Source: Coriobacteriia bacterium
GTDB taxonomy: Bacteria > Actinomycetota > Coriobacteriia > Anaerosomatales > Anaerosomataceae
Assembly (NCBI GenBank): GCA_016938135.1
Contig: JAFGVD010000008.1
Span: forward strand, 1-59,152
Reading direction: 5' to 3'
Length of the DNA: 59,152 nucleotides
Numbering within the stretch: the first letter of the stretch is position 1; the number at the start of each line of letters is the position of its first letter. The position numbers were made by a program, and so were the translations under genes. A model generated the notes under the pieces. The model made no database searches, was not told the DNA's origin, and saw only the letters and a list, made by a program, of their open reading frames with translations. This document shows, in pieces, positions 34,836-44,107 of this stretch.

Positions 34836-36155
34836 ATGGAGAGTAGGGTTCGCAGCAGCCAGATGAAGCGCGGTCTTGCATTCACGTTCACGCTGCTCAC
34901 TTGGGCGACGATCGGGCCTGCGGTTGGTCTTGGTCTGTTCGGGACAGCGGTGTTCGCCCTGTTCTACCTGGAGATGTCTCTTGACCAGCTTCTCTATATC
35001 GCCGTCTTTGGCGCGCTGCTGATGGTGGTCTGTGCTATACCGGGCCAGCTGCTGTGGAGGCGTGCCTTCCGCAGCCGTATCCTGGATCCGCTTCGTGACC
35101 TCGGAAGCGTGATGGTGGAGGCCGGCGAAGGCCATCTGACCGTTCAGGCCACGGTCGTCAACGACGATGAGATCGGCCTTCTGACCGAAGAGTGCAACCA
35201 GCTCATCACGTCTCTGGCTGAGATGGCCGGCAGCGTGCGTCGTTCTTCGGAGTCTGTCACCAACGCTGCCACGCAGCTGTCCGCTTCCTCTCAAGAGATC
35301 AATGCGTCATCCATGGAGATCAGCTCGTCAGTCCAGCAGATCGCACATGGCGCTGAGCTCCAGTCACGCAAGGTCGAGGAGACCTCCTCGGCAATGGAGT
35401 CGATCACGCGCACCGTCAGAGATGTGGCTAAGCGCGCGGAGGAGGCTAGCAAGACGAGCGAAGAAGCCGCCCGCGCGGCGTTGTTCGGCGAGCAGGCCAC
35501 GGATGAGGCTATCACCAAGATCGCGGAGGTCCGGCAGGCCATCGAGACCCTCGCCGAGTCTGTGGAAGTGCTGGGTACGCGTTCCGAGGAGATCGGCAAC
35601 ATCGTCGGCGTCATCACATCCATCGCTGACCAGACCAACCTGCTTTCTCTCAACGCAGCTATCGAGGCGGCGCGTGCCGGCGAGTCCGGCCGGGGCTTCT
35701 CGGTAGTCGCTGAAGAGGTGCGCAAGCTCGCCGAGGGTTCCGGCAAAGCCGCCGAGCAGATCGGCGAGCTGATCAAAGACGTCCAGGCGGAGACCGCGAA
35801 GGCACTCAAATACATGCAGATCGGCACCACCGAGGTCATAACCGGGACCGAGGTCGTAGCCCGCAGCGGTGAGGCGCTCCGTCAGATCACAGAGGCTGTG
35901 AGCCGTACGGCCACGCTTGCCGAGGAGATCGCCTCGGGAATGGCGGATCAGACCCAGCGCACGTCAGACGTCGATCGCGCGATGCATGACATAGCCGCTG
36001 TCGTTGAAGAGAATGCGGCGTCTGCCGAGGAGACGGCAGCAGCAGCCGAGCAGCAGACCGCGTGTATGGAGGAGATATCGTCGTCGGCCCAGGAGCTTGC
36101 TGACATGGCGCGTCGTCTTGAGGAGTCTGTACGTCGATTCGAGATCGACGACTAG
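34836..36155 (+). CDS. methyl-accepting chemotaxis protein without sensor domain
   Basis: 439 aa. Two membrane helices lie near 8-35 and 40-68, with almost no periplasmic loop. A HAMP-like segment ([22 protein letters not shown]) and a long coiled-coil follow. The kinase-contact hairpin is [50 protein letters not shown]. Since no ligand domain is present, it may sense a membrane or cytoplasmic state, or pair with another receptor. It lies inside the che operon directly before cheW. Confidence 0.92.
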   Translation: MESRVRSSQMKRGLAFTFTLLTWATIGPAVGLGLFGTAVFALFYLEMSLDQLLYIAVFGALLMVVCAIPGQLLWRRAFRSRILDPLRDLGSVMVEAGEGHLTVQATVVNDDEIGLLTEECNQLITSLAEMAGSVRRSSESVTNAATQLSASSQEINASSMEISSSVQQIAHGAELQSRKVEETSSAMESITRTVRDVAKRAEEASKTSEEAARAALFGEQATDEAITKIAEVRQAIETLAESVEVLGTRSEEIGNIVGVITSIADQTNLLSLNAAIEAARAGESGRGFSVVAEEVRKLAEGSGKAAEQIGELIKDVQAETAKALKYMQIGTTEVITGTEVVARSGEALRQITEAVSRTATLAEEIASGMADQTQRTSDVDRAMHDIAAVVEENAASAEETAAAAEQQTACMEEISSSAQELADMARRLEESVRRFEIDD

Positions 36156-36164
36156 GGAGTCTTT

Positions 36165-36656
36165 GTGGAAGACAGGGTCGTCGCAGCCGAGAGTCGCCAG
36201 TTCGTTCTGTTCCATCTTGGGACGGAGGAGTACGGGCTGCCTATCGAGCGCGTCCAGAGCATCATCCGCTATGAGCAGCCAACGCCGGTTCCTCACGCGC
36301 CGTCCAGCGTCGAGGGTGTGATCAATCTGCGCGGACAGGTCATCCCCGTCATCGATCTTTCGATGCGGCTGCTTGGTTCGCCTTTCTCAGGTGAAACGAC
36401 GGCCAGAATAGTCGTCGCCGAGGGGCACAGCGGCCTTGTGGGGCTTGTGGTCGACTCGGCAAGCGAGGTCGTCAGCATTCCCCTGGATGAGATTATGCCT
36501 GCTCCCGTGGCCGCACTGAGTCCGGACACCGCCGAGGCCTTTGAGGGCGTAGCCAACCTGGGTGAGCGTCTTGTGATCTTGTTGGATGCCGAGAAAGCAC
36601 TGCCCAAACCCGAGTTCATGACTCCAGCGATCCAGGAGGGCGATATGGATGTCTAG
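36165..36656 (+). CDS. cheW: chemotaxis adaptor CheW
   Basis: 163 aa, one CheW domain: FVLFHLGTEEYGLPIERVQSIIRYEQPTPVPHAPSSVEGVINLRGQVIPVIDLSMRLLG. It links receptors to CheA. GTG start 9 bases after the mcp stop; it overlaps cheY by 8 bases. Confidence 0.95.
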   Translation: MEDRVVAAESRQFVLFHLGTEEYGLPIERVQSIIRYEQPTPVPHAPSSVEGVINLRGQVIPVIDLSMRLLGSPFSGETTARIVVAEGHSGLVGLVVDSASEVVSIPLDEIMPAPVAALSPDTAEAFEGVANLGERLVILLDAEKALPKPEFMTPAIQEGDMDV

Positions 36657-37023
36657 GACCGTCCTGGTCGTTGACGACGCCGCTTTCATGCGCATGATGA
36701 TTCGAGACATTCTCTCTAAAGAGGGCTACGTCATCCACGAGGCTGTCAACGGCCGGGATGCGGTTGAGAAGTACACCGAGGTCCACCCGGACCTGGTCAC
36801 GATGGACATCACCATGCCCGAGATGAGCGGACTGGATGCACTGCGTATCATTCGGGAGAAAGACCCGGTTGCGCGTGTGCTGATGGTGAGTGCGATGGGG
36901 CAGCAGAAGATGATCGTCGAGGCGCTCGAGTCCGGGGCCATGGACTTCCTGGTCAAGCCGTTCCAACCGACGAAGGTACTGGAAACCGTCAAGAAGTGCC
37001 TACAGTCGTCGCCACGACACTGA
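36649..37023 (+). CDS. cheY: chemotaxis response regulator CheY
   Basis: 124 aa single receiver domain. Acidic pocket DDAAF at 9-13, phospho-acceptor D53 in LVTMDITMPEMSG, Ser/Thr switch in VSAMG and Lys in FLVKPF near 103. CheY-P would bind the flagellar motor or, given pilT nearby, a pilus motor. It overlaps cheW by 8 bases. Confidence 0.95.
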   Translation: MSRTVLVVDDAAFMRMMIRDILSKEGYVIHEAVNGRDAVEKYTEVHPDLVTMDITMPEMSGLDALRIIREKDPVARVLMVSAMGQQKMIVEALESGAMDFLVKPFQPTKVLETVKKCLQSSPRH

Positions 37024-37030
37024 TGTGCCG

Positions 37031-38107
37031 ATGCGCTCAACTATCAAAGTACTCATCGTCGATGATTCAGCCCTTATCAGGCAGATGCTGGTCAGGGCGC
37101 TCAGCCTCGACCCGAAGCTAGAGATAGTCGGTACCGCGCGTAACGGTATCGAGGCTATCGAGAAGGCCGCCGAGCTGTCGCCGGATATCATCACTCTTGA
37201 CGTGGAGATGCCCGAGCTCACAGGTATCGAAGCCCTCCCGCATCTGATCAAAACGACTCCCGCCCGCATTGTCATGCTCAGTTCGGTCGATGATCCGGAC
37301 ACGACTTACCAGGCTCTGGCTCGCGGCGCTGTGGATTTCCTCGTCAAACCGAAGGCTGGCGTCGCCACGTCGCTGTCAGAGCTTGCTGAGACGCTCATCA
37401 AGAAGATCAAGATCGCATATCGGGTGAGCCCCGAGCGTCGTTTTGCGCTTAGCGGTACCGCTGCTACCGAGGCGGGCGAATATTGTTCCGGCCTGGGGGC
37501 GGGAGCCGCTCCCGTCGCCACCGATATCAGCCGGGTGGTCGCGATCGCATCATCCACAGGGGGTCCGCCCGCGCTGGAAGCCGTTTTCTCTGGTCTGACG
37601 GCGTCGCTTCCAGCGGCGTACGTGGTGGTACAGCATCTCCCGGCAGGATTCACGGAGTCTCTCGCGAGGCGATTGTCTCGTGTCACAGACATCCGGGTGG
37701 AGGAGGGCCGCTCCGGAGCCCAACTCAAGCCGGGAGTGGCGTATCTTGCCCCACACGGCACGCACATGAAGGTGGTCGGGGCTACACTGCCCAGGCTTCG
37801 GCTGGAGGATAGCCCCTCCATGCATGGCGTACGTCCTGCGGCCGACCCGCTTCTTCTAAGTGTGGGCGAGGTGTTCGGTGCGCGCTCGGTGGGTGTCGTG
37901 CTCACAGGGATGGGCTCGGACGGGGCGGTAGGGCTGAAGCGCATCTTCGACAACGGTGGAGAGACGATAGTGCAAGATGAGCAGAGCAGCACAGTGTGGG
38001 GTATGCCCAAGGCAGCCATAAATGCAGGTGCCGCCGACAGGATCGTCCCGCTGCAACAAGTCGCCATCGAGATACGCAGAGCGCTGCGGGAAGGTGGTGT
38101 GTCGTGA
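37031..38107 (+). CDS. cheB: protein-glutamate methylesterase/deamidase CheB
   Basis: 358 aa. N-terminal receiver (VLIVDDSALIRQML, D11/D12; phospho-Asp in ITLDVEMPELTG), a linker, and a C-terminal methylesterase with the catalytic Ser in AIASSTGGPPALEAV, His in VVQHLPAGFTESLARRL, and Asp in TGMGSDGAVGLKRI. It removes methyl groups set by CheR. A GTG six bases upstream is an alternative start. It overlaps cheA by 4 bases. Confidence 0.95.
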   Translation: MRSTIKVLIVDDSALIRQMLVRALSLDPKLEIVGTARNGIEAIEKAAELSPDIITLDVEMPELTGIEALPHLIKTTPARIVMLSSVDDPDTTYQALARGAVDFLVKPKAGVATSLSELAETLIKKIKIAYRVSPERRFALSGTAATEAGEYCSGLGAGAAPVATDISRVVAIASSTGGPPALEAVFSGLTASLPAAYVVVQHLPAGFTESLARRLSRVTDIRVEEGRSGAQLKPGVAYLAPHGTHMKVVGATLPRLRLEDSPSMHGVRPAADPLLLSVGEVFGARSVGVVLTGMGSDGAVGLKRIFDNGGETIVQDEQSSTVWGMPKAAINAGAADRIVPLQQVAIEIRRALREGGVS

Positions 38108-40059
38108 GCGACGACATGTCCGCGTACAAAGAAGTGTTCCTGTCCGAGAGCGCGGAGTACATCCAATCGATCACGGATGGTTTGCTTGCGCTTGAGTCAG
38201 ATCCGCATGATCTCCAGCCGGTTGAGGTCGTCTTCCGAGGAGCCCACAGTCTCAAGGGTATGGCTGCTGCCATGGGCTACACCGGTACCACTGAGTTGAC
38301 CCACAAGATGGAGAGCCTGATGGACACAGTGCGCCAGAAGGCGCAACCCATCGACTCCTCTTTGATCGACTTGATGTTGCGTGCCGTGGATGGGGTGCGT
38401 GACCTCGTCGCGGATGAATCCTCGGGCACGAGTTCTGTCGACGTCAGCCAGATCGTCGAAGCGCTCGTTGCCCGGACGCAGGTCAAAGGATCGGAGCCCG
38501 GTGCCGCGCCTACGTCGCCGGACGGCCAGGAGCTGGTGGGCGGAAGCGCTATGGCGGGCGGGGGCTCTTTGTTCCTGGTGAAGGTGACCCTCGTCGAGAG
38601 CTGCGTGCTCAAGGCTGTTCGCGCCTACATGGCGATCAAGAGGCTCGGCCATATGGGCACTGTCATCGAGACGCATCCCTCCGCAGCAGAGATCGAAGAC
38701 GAGGAGTTCGACCGCTCGTTTGAGGTCGTCTTGCGTTCCAAAGAAGGCCCCGAAGCGATTACTTCTGCTGTCTCGGCGATCAGCGAGATGGAGGGCGTCG
38801 TCGTCACGCCTATGGAGGAGCCCCCTGCCGAGATGGCTCCCGCCCATGAGCCTCGCTCCTCGGAGAGCCGTCGTTCGATTCCCAAGATCGCGGAGACGCA
38901 GACTGTACGTATCTCGATCGGTCATCTGGACAGCATGGTCAACCTGGTCGGTGAGCTTGTGATCATCAGGTCGCGGCTCGACAAGATAGCTCGAGACGTG
39001 GACTCCTCGGATCTTCGAGAGACTCTGGGCGTCCTTGAGCAGGTGAGCGCGGATCTTCAGCATGAGGTCATGCAGACTCGCATGGTGCCGGTGGGCAATA
39101 TCTTCAACCGCTTCCCGCGCATGGTCCGCGACTTGGCTCATGACTTGGGTAAGGATGTCGCCTTCGAGATGGAGGGACTCGACATCGAGCTGGATCGCAC
39201 GGTCCTGGATGAAATCGGTGACCCTATCGTGCATCTTCTGCGGAACAGTGCCGACCACGGGATAGAGCCGCCGCAGGACCGCAAGGCAGCAGGGAAGCCC
39301 GAGAGAGGGACCGTCCGTCTTGTCGCCCAACGCGAACGGGAGCAGGTCCGGATAGTCGTATCGGACGATGGCCGGGGCATGGATGTCGAGCGGATCTGGC
39401 AAAAGGCCGTGGAACGAGGGATGGTCTCGCCGGAGGAGAGGGACTCCTACACCCAGCAAGACGTTCTCCTGCTCACCTGCTCACCCGGCTTCTCTACCGC
39501 GCAGGCGGCCACGAAGGTCTCCGGGCGCGGTGTGGGGATGGACGTGGTCAAGGGCAAGATCGAGTATCTTGGCGGGACGCTCGTCATCAGGTCGCATCCG
39601 GGAGAAGGCACACAGATGGTGCTCTCTTTGCCGCTTACCTTGGCGATTATTCAGGCGTTGCTGGTTGCCTCATCAGGGCAGGTGTTTGCAATCCCACTGT
39701 CAGCGGTTTCCGAGGTGCTGTCGCCTTCGGAGGTGAGGACGAAGACCGTGGACGGCAGTCCTGTGGTCGTGTTGCGCAACGGCTCGGTCGCTCCGATGCA
39801 CGTGCTTGACGAGATAATCGGTGCCTCGCCGCGTAGCAAGCGGCAGCCATCGCCTGAAGAGCACATCGTGATGATGGAGATGGGGGACGAGGCCAACGCG
39901 CTGGTCGTGGAGCGCCTCGTGGGCAGACAAGAGGTCGTGATCAAGCCGCTATCGCCATTGTTCAAGGGGTTGCGCGGAATCGGTGGTGCCACGGTGTTGG
40001 GGGACGGTCGCGTTGCGCTCATCCTCGATCCCCGGACACTGTTCGACATGGGAGCGTGA
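38104..40059 (+). CDS. cheA: chemotaxis histidine kinase CheA
   Basis: 651 aa, GTG start overlapping the cheB stop. Order: Hpt P1 with phospho-His H48 (FRGAHSLKGMAAAMGY); a P2-like linker domain (FLVKVTLVESCVLKAVRAYMAIKRL); P3 dimerisation (VRISIGHLDSMVNLVGELVIIRSRL); P4 kinase with the N-box LLRNSADHGIEPPQDRKAAGK, G1 VSDDGRGMD and G2 VSGRGVGMDVVKGKIEYLGG; and the P5 CheW-like domain at the C-terminus. All catalytic motifs are present. Confidence 0.96.
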   Translation: MSDDMSAYKEVFLSESAEYIQSITDGLLALESDPHDLQPVEVVFRGAHSLKGMAAAMGYTGTTELTHKMESLMDTVRQKAQPIDSSLIDLMLRAVDGVRDLVADESSGTSSVDVSQIVEALVARTQVKGSEPGAAPTSPDGQELVGGSAMAGGGSLFLVKVTLVESCVLKAVRAYMAIKRLGHMGTVIETHPSAAEIEDEEFDRSFEVVLRSKEGPEAITSAVSAISEMEGVVVTPMEEPPAEMAPAHEPRSSESRRSIPKIAETQTVRISIGHLDSMVNLVGELVIIRSRLDKIARDVDSSDLRETLGVLEQVSADLQHEVMQTRMVPVGNIFNRFPRMVRDLAHDLGKDVAFEMEGLDIELDRTVLDEIGDPIVHLLRNSADHGIEPPQDRKAAGKPERGTVRLVAQREREQVRIVVSDDGRGMDVERIWQKAVERGMVSPEERDSYTQQDVLLLTCSPGFSTAQAATKVSGRGVGMDVVKGKIEYLGGTLVIRSHPGEGTQMVLSLPLTLAIIQALLVASSGQVFAIPLSAVSEVLSPSEVRTKTVDGSPVVVLRNGSVAPMHVLDEIIGASPRSKRQPSPEEHIVMMEMGDEANALVVERLVGRQEVVIKPLSPLFKGLRGIGGATVLGDGRVALILDPRTLFDMGA

Positions 40060-40063
40060 CGTG

Positions 40064-40675
40064 ATGGACCCGAATCAGCTATCAGCCCTGCAGATCGATG
40101 CGCTTCGAGAGGTGGGGAGCATCGGAGCCGGTCATGCGGCGACAGCGCTTTCACAGATGCTCGGCAAGTCGGTGGCCATCGATGTCCCGCGAATCGCGCT
40201 CATCCCGGTCACGGAAGTGCCCGGTGTCCTCGGCGGGCCCGAAAGGCTTGTCGGTGCCATACACAGCAGGCTGCTCGGTGACATAGAGGGCAGCATCGTG
40301 TTCATTGCCGCCCGTGACGACCTGCTCGCACTTGTAGACATGTTGCGCAGCCGGGAGCCCGGCTCTACCAAGTCCCTGCACGGTGATGAAGAGGCCCTGG
40401 CTATCCACGCGGCATCGATCCTGATCGCAGCATACGTCGCGGCGATCGCCCGTATGGCCGATATCAGCCTGCTGCCGTCGCCGTCCTCGTTCGCATTCGA
40501 CATGCTCGGTGCGATCCTTGAGGTCGTGACCGCCGAGATAGGCATGAAGGTTGACTCGGCGCTTCTGATCCTGACGCGCTTCATCGAGGAGGATCGCTCG
40601 ATAGATGCGGGATTGTTCTACCTCCCCGATCCGGACAGCCTGGATGTCCTTCTCGGCCGCCTCGGCATCATCTAG
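40064..40675 (+). CDS. cheC: CheC-family protein with substituted catalytic Asn residues
   Basis: 203 aa. The CheC repeat is clear (IDALREVGSIGAGHAATALSQMLGKSVAIDVPRI), but the catalytic D-x3-E-x2-N-x22-P motif has Ser in place of Asn (EVGS). The second motif reads HAAS instead of ExxN. CheC normally dephosphorylates CheY-P and binds CheD. The loss of both Asn residues suggests a weakened or absent phosphatase and a mainly CheD-binding or adaptor role. Start ATG four bases after the cheA stop; cheD follows. Confidence 0.85.
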   Translation: MDPNQLSALQIDALREVGSIGAGHAATALSQMLGKSVAIDVPRIALIPVTEVPGVLGGPERLVGAIHSRLLGDIEGSIVFIAARDDLLALVDMLRSREPGSTKSLHGDEEALAIHAASILIAAYVAAIARMADISLLPSPSSFAFDMLGAILEVVTAEIGMKVDSALLILTRFIEEDRSIDAGLFYLPDPDSLDVLLGRLGII

Positions 40676-40708
40676 ACGTTGATGAGGACGAGTGAGGAAC
40701 ATGGATGG

Positions 40709-41197
40709 ATGAGCATGGCCGACGAAGACGCGGTGTTCGTTGGCACGGGTGAGTTCGCGGTGGCAACGCACCCCAAGGTGCTGGTGACGCCGGCGCTCGG
40801 CTCGTGCATCGGTGTGACTCTTTACGATCCGTTCCGGCACATGGGCGGACTTGCCCATGTGATGTTGCCCAGCCCGGCAGACACTGTTACGACGGGCTCG
40901 CTCTGCCGCTTCGCATCGCATGCCGTGCCTGCGCTTGCCGAGCGCCTCAGCGAAGGGGGCGCCCGTCATCGGCTGGTGGCCAAGCTCACGGGGGGTGCAT
41001 CCATGTTCAAGGGTGACACCCACTTTGCCGGCATCGGTGACCGGAACGCCGAGGAGGTACGTAGGCAGCTTGCCCTCTTGCGTATCCCGGTTTTGGCCGA
41101 AGATACAGGTGGGAGCCATGCGCGTACGGTGGAGCTGCACCTCGACACGGGACTGGTGCTCGTGCGCAGTTATCTATACGGTATGAAGGAACTTTAG
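40709..41197 (+). CDS. cheD: chemoreceptor glutamine deamidase CheD
   Basis: 162 aa from the ATG with GAGGAA about 10 bases upstream; an in-frame ATG at 40682 would add nine residues but has no ribosome binding site. Catalytic Cys in TPALGSCIGVTLYD and His in GGLAHVMLP are intact, as is the AKLTGGASMF segment. It deamidates receptor glutamines and is controlled by CheC. It is directly downstream of cheC. Confidence 0.92.
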   Translation: MSMADEDAVFVGTGEFAVATHPKVLVTPALGSCIGVTLYDPFRHMGGLAHVMLPSPADTVTTGSLCRFASHAVPALAERLSEGGARHRLVAKLTGGASMFKGDTHFAGIGDRNAEEVRRQLALLRIPVLAEDTGGSHARTVELHLDTGLVLVRSYLYGMKEL

Positions 41198-41219
41198 TAG
41201 GGCTGACGGAAGGCTCACG

Positions 41220-42710
41220 ATGGAAGAGGCCGCGCCGTTGGTTGCGGAGTCTGCGACCCGGTCAGGACAAGTGCATATCGCGATAGCCGGTGGAGGGCTG
41301 CGAGCCACGTCCGTTCTGCGTCTGCTCTCCGACGTCGACAACCTGGTGATCGTCGCCGTCTACGATTCCAATCGATCGGCGCCCGCCATTCGACTGGCCG
41401 ATGACCTGGGTATCTTCACCACAACGGAGGTATCTGAATTCGCCCAGCTCATGAGCCTCGATCTCATTCTCGACATGTCCGAGGACAAATCGGTCAGAGC
41501 CACGCTTGAGTCCATGCGGCCAAGCTCGGTAGAGATCGTCTCGGCAGTGGGTGCTGAGCTTGTGTGGGATCTTTTGATTGCGAAGAAGCGCAGCGAAGAG
41601 CAGGAGAAGATCTTTGTCGAGCTTCAGGTCGCCTACGACAAGATCCGCAGTCACGAGCGTCGTCTCCAGGCGAGCAAGGAGGCGCTGGAAGGGGCGAACG
41701 GGGAGCTTGAGAGCCGGCTTGCCGAGATCTTCTTCACGCACGAGTTCTTCAAGGCCCTGACCAGCTATTCATCGGTCGAAGATGTGGCCAGCCTGATCGT
41801 GGATGGCGCCAACGGCATCCTGGGCGCCGAGATATCGTGCGTCTACCTGTTCAACCAGGAGGACTGGACGCTGCACCTGCGGGCCAGTCAGGGTCGCCCC
41901 GAAGACGTGTTCTGTCCCGTGGTCTCGGTTTCCGAGACGCTTCTGGGCACTGCTTTCAGAGACGGCCCCACCCAGCAGAGCGACGTGCCTCAGGGCTCGG
42001 AGTCCGCGAGGTGGTCCAGGCAGCCTGAAGACATCCGTTCGCAGGCCGCTATCCCGTTGCGTGCAGGCGAGTCGATCATCGGTGTTCTGGTACTGGCGTC
42101 ATCGACGTATCGTGAGTTGACGCAAGCGGAGCGCGATCGTCTGCAGGTCATAGGGAATCAGTCCTCGCTCGCTCTTCAAAACGCCCTTCTACATGAGGAG
42201 CTCGAGCGACTCTCGGTCACTGACAGACTGACGGAGCTCTACAACCATGGCTACATGCAACAGCGACTGGAAGAAGAGCTGGGCCGTGCCGAGCGATTCG
42301 GCCACAGGCTCTCCCTCATCATGCTCGACATAGATGACTTCAAGAGCTTCAACGACACATACGGGCATCCGCGCGGCGACAGGGTGCTGCGCACTGTCAG
42401 CGAGATCATCCGCCAGAATCTGCGTGAGATAGACGTGGCGGCACGGTACGGCGGCGAGGAGTTCGTGGTGGTTCTTCCTGAAACGGACATCCCCGGCGCG
42501 ATAGCGGTGGCCGAGCGTATCAGAAATAGCATGGCACAGCATGGGTTCGCCACCGGTGAAGAGGATGGCACTGTCGCTCAGACGGTCTCTCTCGGTGTGG
42601 CCACGTTCCCCACGCACGCCGCAAACGCGGCCCGCCTCATCGATACCGCGGACAGGGCCATGTACGCCGCTAAGCGACAAGGAAAGAACAGGGTGACTGT
42701 CGCTTCCTGA
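41220..42710 (+). CDS. diguanylate cyclase with Rossmann-like, GAF and GGDEF domains
   Basis: 496 aa. Residues 15-125 look like a nucleotide-binding Rossmann fold (HIAIAGGGLRATSVLRLL..VIVAVYDSNRSAPAIRLADDLGIFTTTEV..). A coiled coil (about 130-170) and a GAF domain (about 185-325) follow. The C-terminal GGDEF domain has an intact GGEEF active site at 411-415 and an inhibitory I-site RxxD (R402-D405) five residues before it. It should make c-di-GMP from two GTP with product inhibition. No membrane span, so it is cytosolic. It follows cheD closely, linking chemotaxis to second-messenger control. Confidence 0.88.
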   Translation: MEEAAPLVAESATRSGQVHIAIAGGGLRATSVLRLLSDVDNLVIVAVYDSNRSAPAIRLADDLGIFTTTEVSEFAQLMSLDLILDMSEDKSVRATLESMRPSSVEIVSAVGAELVWDLLIAKKRSEEQEKIFVELQVAYDKIRSHERRLQASKEALEGANGELESRLAEIFFTHEFFKALTSYSSVEDVASLIVDGANGILGAEISCVYLFNQEDWTLHLRASQGRPEDVFCPVVSVSETLLGTAFRDGPTQQSDVPQGSESARWSRQPEDIRSQAAIPLRAGESIIGVLVLASSTYRELTQAERDRLQVIGNQSSLALQNALLHEELERLSVTDRLTELYNHGYMQQRLEEELGRAERFGHRLSLIMLDIDDFKSFNDTYGHPRGDRVLRTVSEIIRQNLREIDVAARYGGEEFVVVLPETDIPGAIAVAERIRNSMAQHGFATGEEDGTVAQTVSLGVATFPTHAANAARLIDTADRAMYAAKRQGKNRVTVAS

Positions 42711-42711
42711 G

Positions 42712-42748
42712 CGGTGGTAACATGTAGTTACTATCTCACTGCCACCGC
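42712..42748. repeat. inverted repeats after the diguanylate cyclase gene
   Basis: GCGGTGG (42712-42718) is complementary to CCACCGC (42742-42748), and inside lies GTAAC-atgta-GTTAC (42717-42731). This could be a hairpin or an operator before the small winged-helix gene. Confidence 0.35.
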
Positions 42749-42766
42749 GATCCGACGGAGGGCCTC

Positions 42767-43111
42767 GTGAGTCTTGCAAGAGCGTTGTCTCGCTTGCCTG
42801 AAGACAGCGGTACAGAGATGGCCGTGCGGGACGTGCTCATGCTGTTTTCCAAACATCAGCATGAGTGGCTGACCGCCGAAGACGTCCATAGGCGCACCGG
42901 ACATGTTCCCGGGACTGTGGAGCGCATTCTAGAGACCTTCAAGGACACATACGTTCTCAGTTCGCGTCCGGACCAGCCACCCGAATACGCCTTCACCGGT
43001 GACATCGCTGTGGTTGTGGAGATAGACTCTTTCGTCAGGCGTATCAGGGCGCGCAAGGATCACGTTCAAGGTAACGTAGCGAAGTTCCGGAGCCGCCAGA
43101 GTTCGTACTGA
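42767..43111 (+). CDS. small winged-helix-like protein
   Basis: 114 aa. The middle section (FSKHQHEWLTAEDVHRRTGHVPGTVERILETFKDTYVLSSRPDQPPEYAFTG) has the spacing of a winged helix with a hairpin wing. The C-terminus is helical and basic. GTG start with GGAGGG upstream. The family is not recognised. Position after the chemotaxis/c-di-GMP genes suggests regulation, but this is inference. Confidence 0.65.
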   Translation: MSLARALSRLPEDSGTEMAVRDVLMLFSKHQHEWLTAEDVHRRTGHVPGTVERILETFKDTYVLSSRPDQPPEYAFTGDIAVVVEIDSFVRRIRARKDHVQGNVAKFRSRQSSY

Positions 43112-43156
43112 TAGTGCCCATGCACAGTGTGACAAGGCGTACGGAAGGCATTGCCT

Positions 43157-44065
43157 GTGATCGAACCAATCAAGCGAGGCGCACGCGGCCCGGCCGTCGA
43201 GGATATCCAGAAGCGTTTGTTGATGCTTGGATACGACCTCGGTCCCACTGGGATCGACGGCGTCTTTCTGGGGGCCACCTGGGACGCGGTGCACGCATTC
43301 CAAAGCGAGCGCGCCCTTGCCGAAGACGGCGTTGTCGGCAACGAGACCTGGTCGAGTCTGGTGGACGCCACTTTCCGGCTGGGTGACAGGCTCCTCTATC
43401 TCAAGTTCCCGTACTTCCACGGTCAAGATGTGCGCCTGCTTCAGGGCGCCATGAATGCCCTGGGCTTCGCCTGCGGCAATCCGGACGGCATCTTCGGTGC
43501 ATTCACCGAGCGTGCAGTCCGGGAGTTCCAATCCAACATCGCGCAGCCCGGAGATGGCATAGTGGGCGCTGAGACCGTTCGCGCTATAGAGCGCCTGAGG
43601 CACGTCTGGCACGACAAGGACCCATCTGCGCCTGTGGCGCTCAAAGTGGCGCCCGCGCGCGCGGCCGATCTCCTTGCACGCCGGCCGGTGGCGTTGCTGG
43701 GGCTCGATGAGATCGGAAACGATGTGGCCGCTCGAGTGGCCAATCTGGCCATCGCTACCGAGCCCTCGGCTGTTGTGGCGGTTGACGACGATTCGATGTC
43801 TGACGTGGCCATGATCATCCGTCTTGGCAGCGGAATCGCTACCCAGGTCGGCGGAGCATGTCCTCGCTTGGTCGTCGAGAGCGTCGAAGACAGTGCTCTT
43901 GAGCCGCGTTTGCTGACGGCGTTGAGCGCGGTGGAAGGTAGCCGAGAAGTCGTTATCGATTTCGTCCCGGAGTTGCTTGGTGATGACGCCGCGCGACAGC
44001 GAGTTGCGGTCAGAATGCTCGATGCCGTGTGTTCCGCGCTGTCTCGCGAGGGCGAAATGTGGTAG
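43157..44065 (+). CDS. peptidoglycan-binding protein with two PG_binding_1 domains
   Basis: 302 aa from a GTG nine bases after GGAAGG. Two PG_binding_1 repeats: RGARGPAVEDIQKRLLMLGYDLGPTGIDGVFLGATWDAVHAFQSERAL (about 4-60) and GQDVRLLQGAMNALGFACGNPDGIFGAFTERAVREFQSNI (about 85-135). The C-terminal 130 residues (RPVALLGLDEIGNDVAARVANLAIA..) have no known hydrolase motif that I see; it may be a degenerate amidase-like domain, as in CwlM-type proteins. No signal peptide is obvious. Upstream of an NlpC/P60 gene with 42 bases between. Confidence 0.72.
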   Translation: MIEPIKRGARGPAVEDIQKRLLMLGYDLGPTGIDGVFLGATWDAVHAFQSERALAEDGVVGNETWSSLVDATFRLGDRLLYLKFPYFHGQDVRLLQGAMNALGFACGNPDGIFGAFTERAVREFQSNIAQPGDGIVGAETVRAIERLRHVWHDKDPSAPVALKVAPARAADLLARRPVALLGLDEIGNDVAARVANLAIATEPSAVVAVDDDSMSDVAMIIRLGSGIATQVGGACPRLVVESVEDSALEPRLLTALSAVEGSREVVIDFVPELLGDDAARQRVAVRMLDAVCSALSREGEMW

Positions 44066-44107
44066 TATTTCGTGGCTTCGTCCGTGTTCGAACGAAGAGG
44101 TGTTGGT

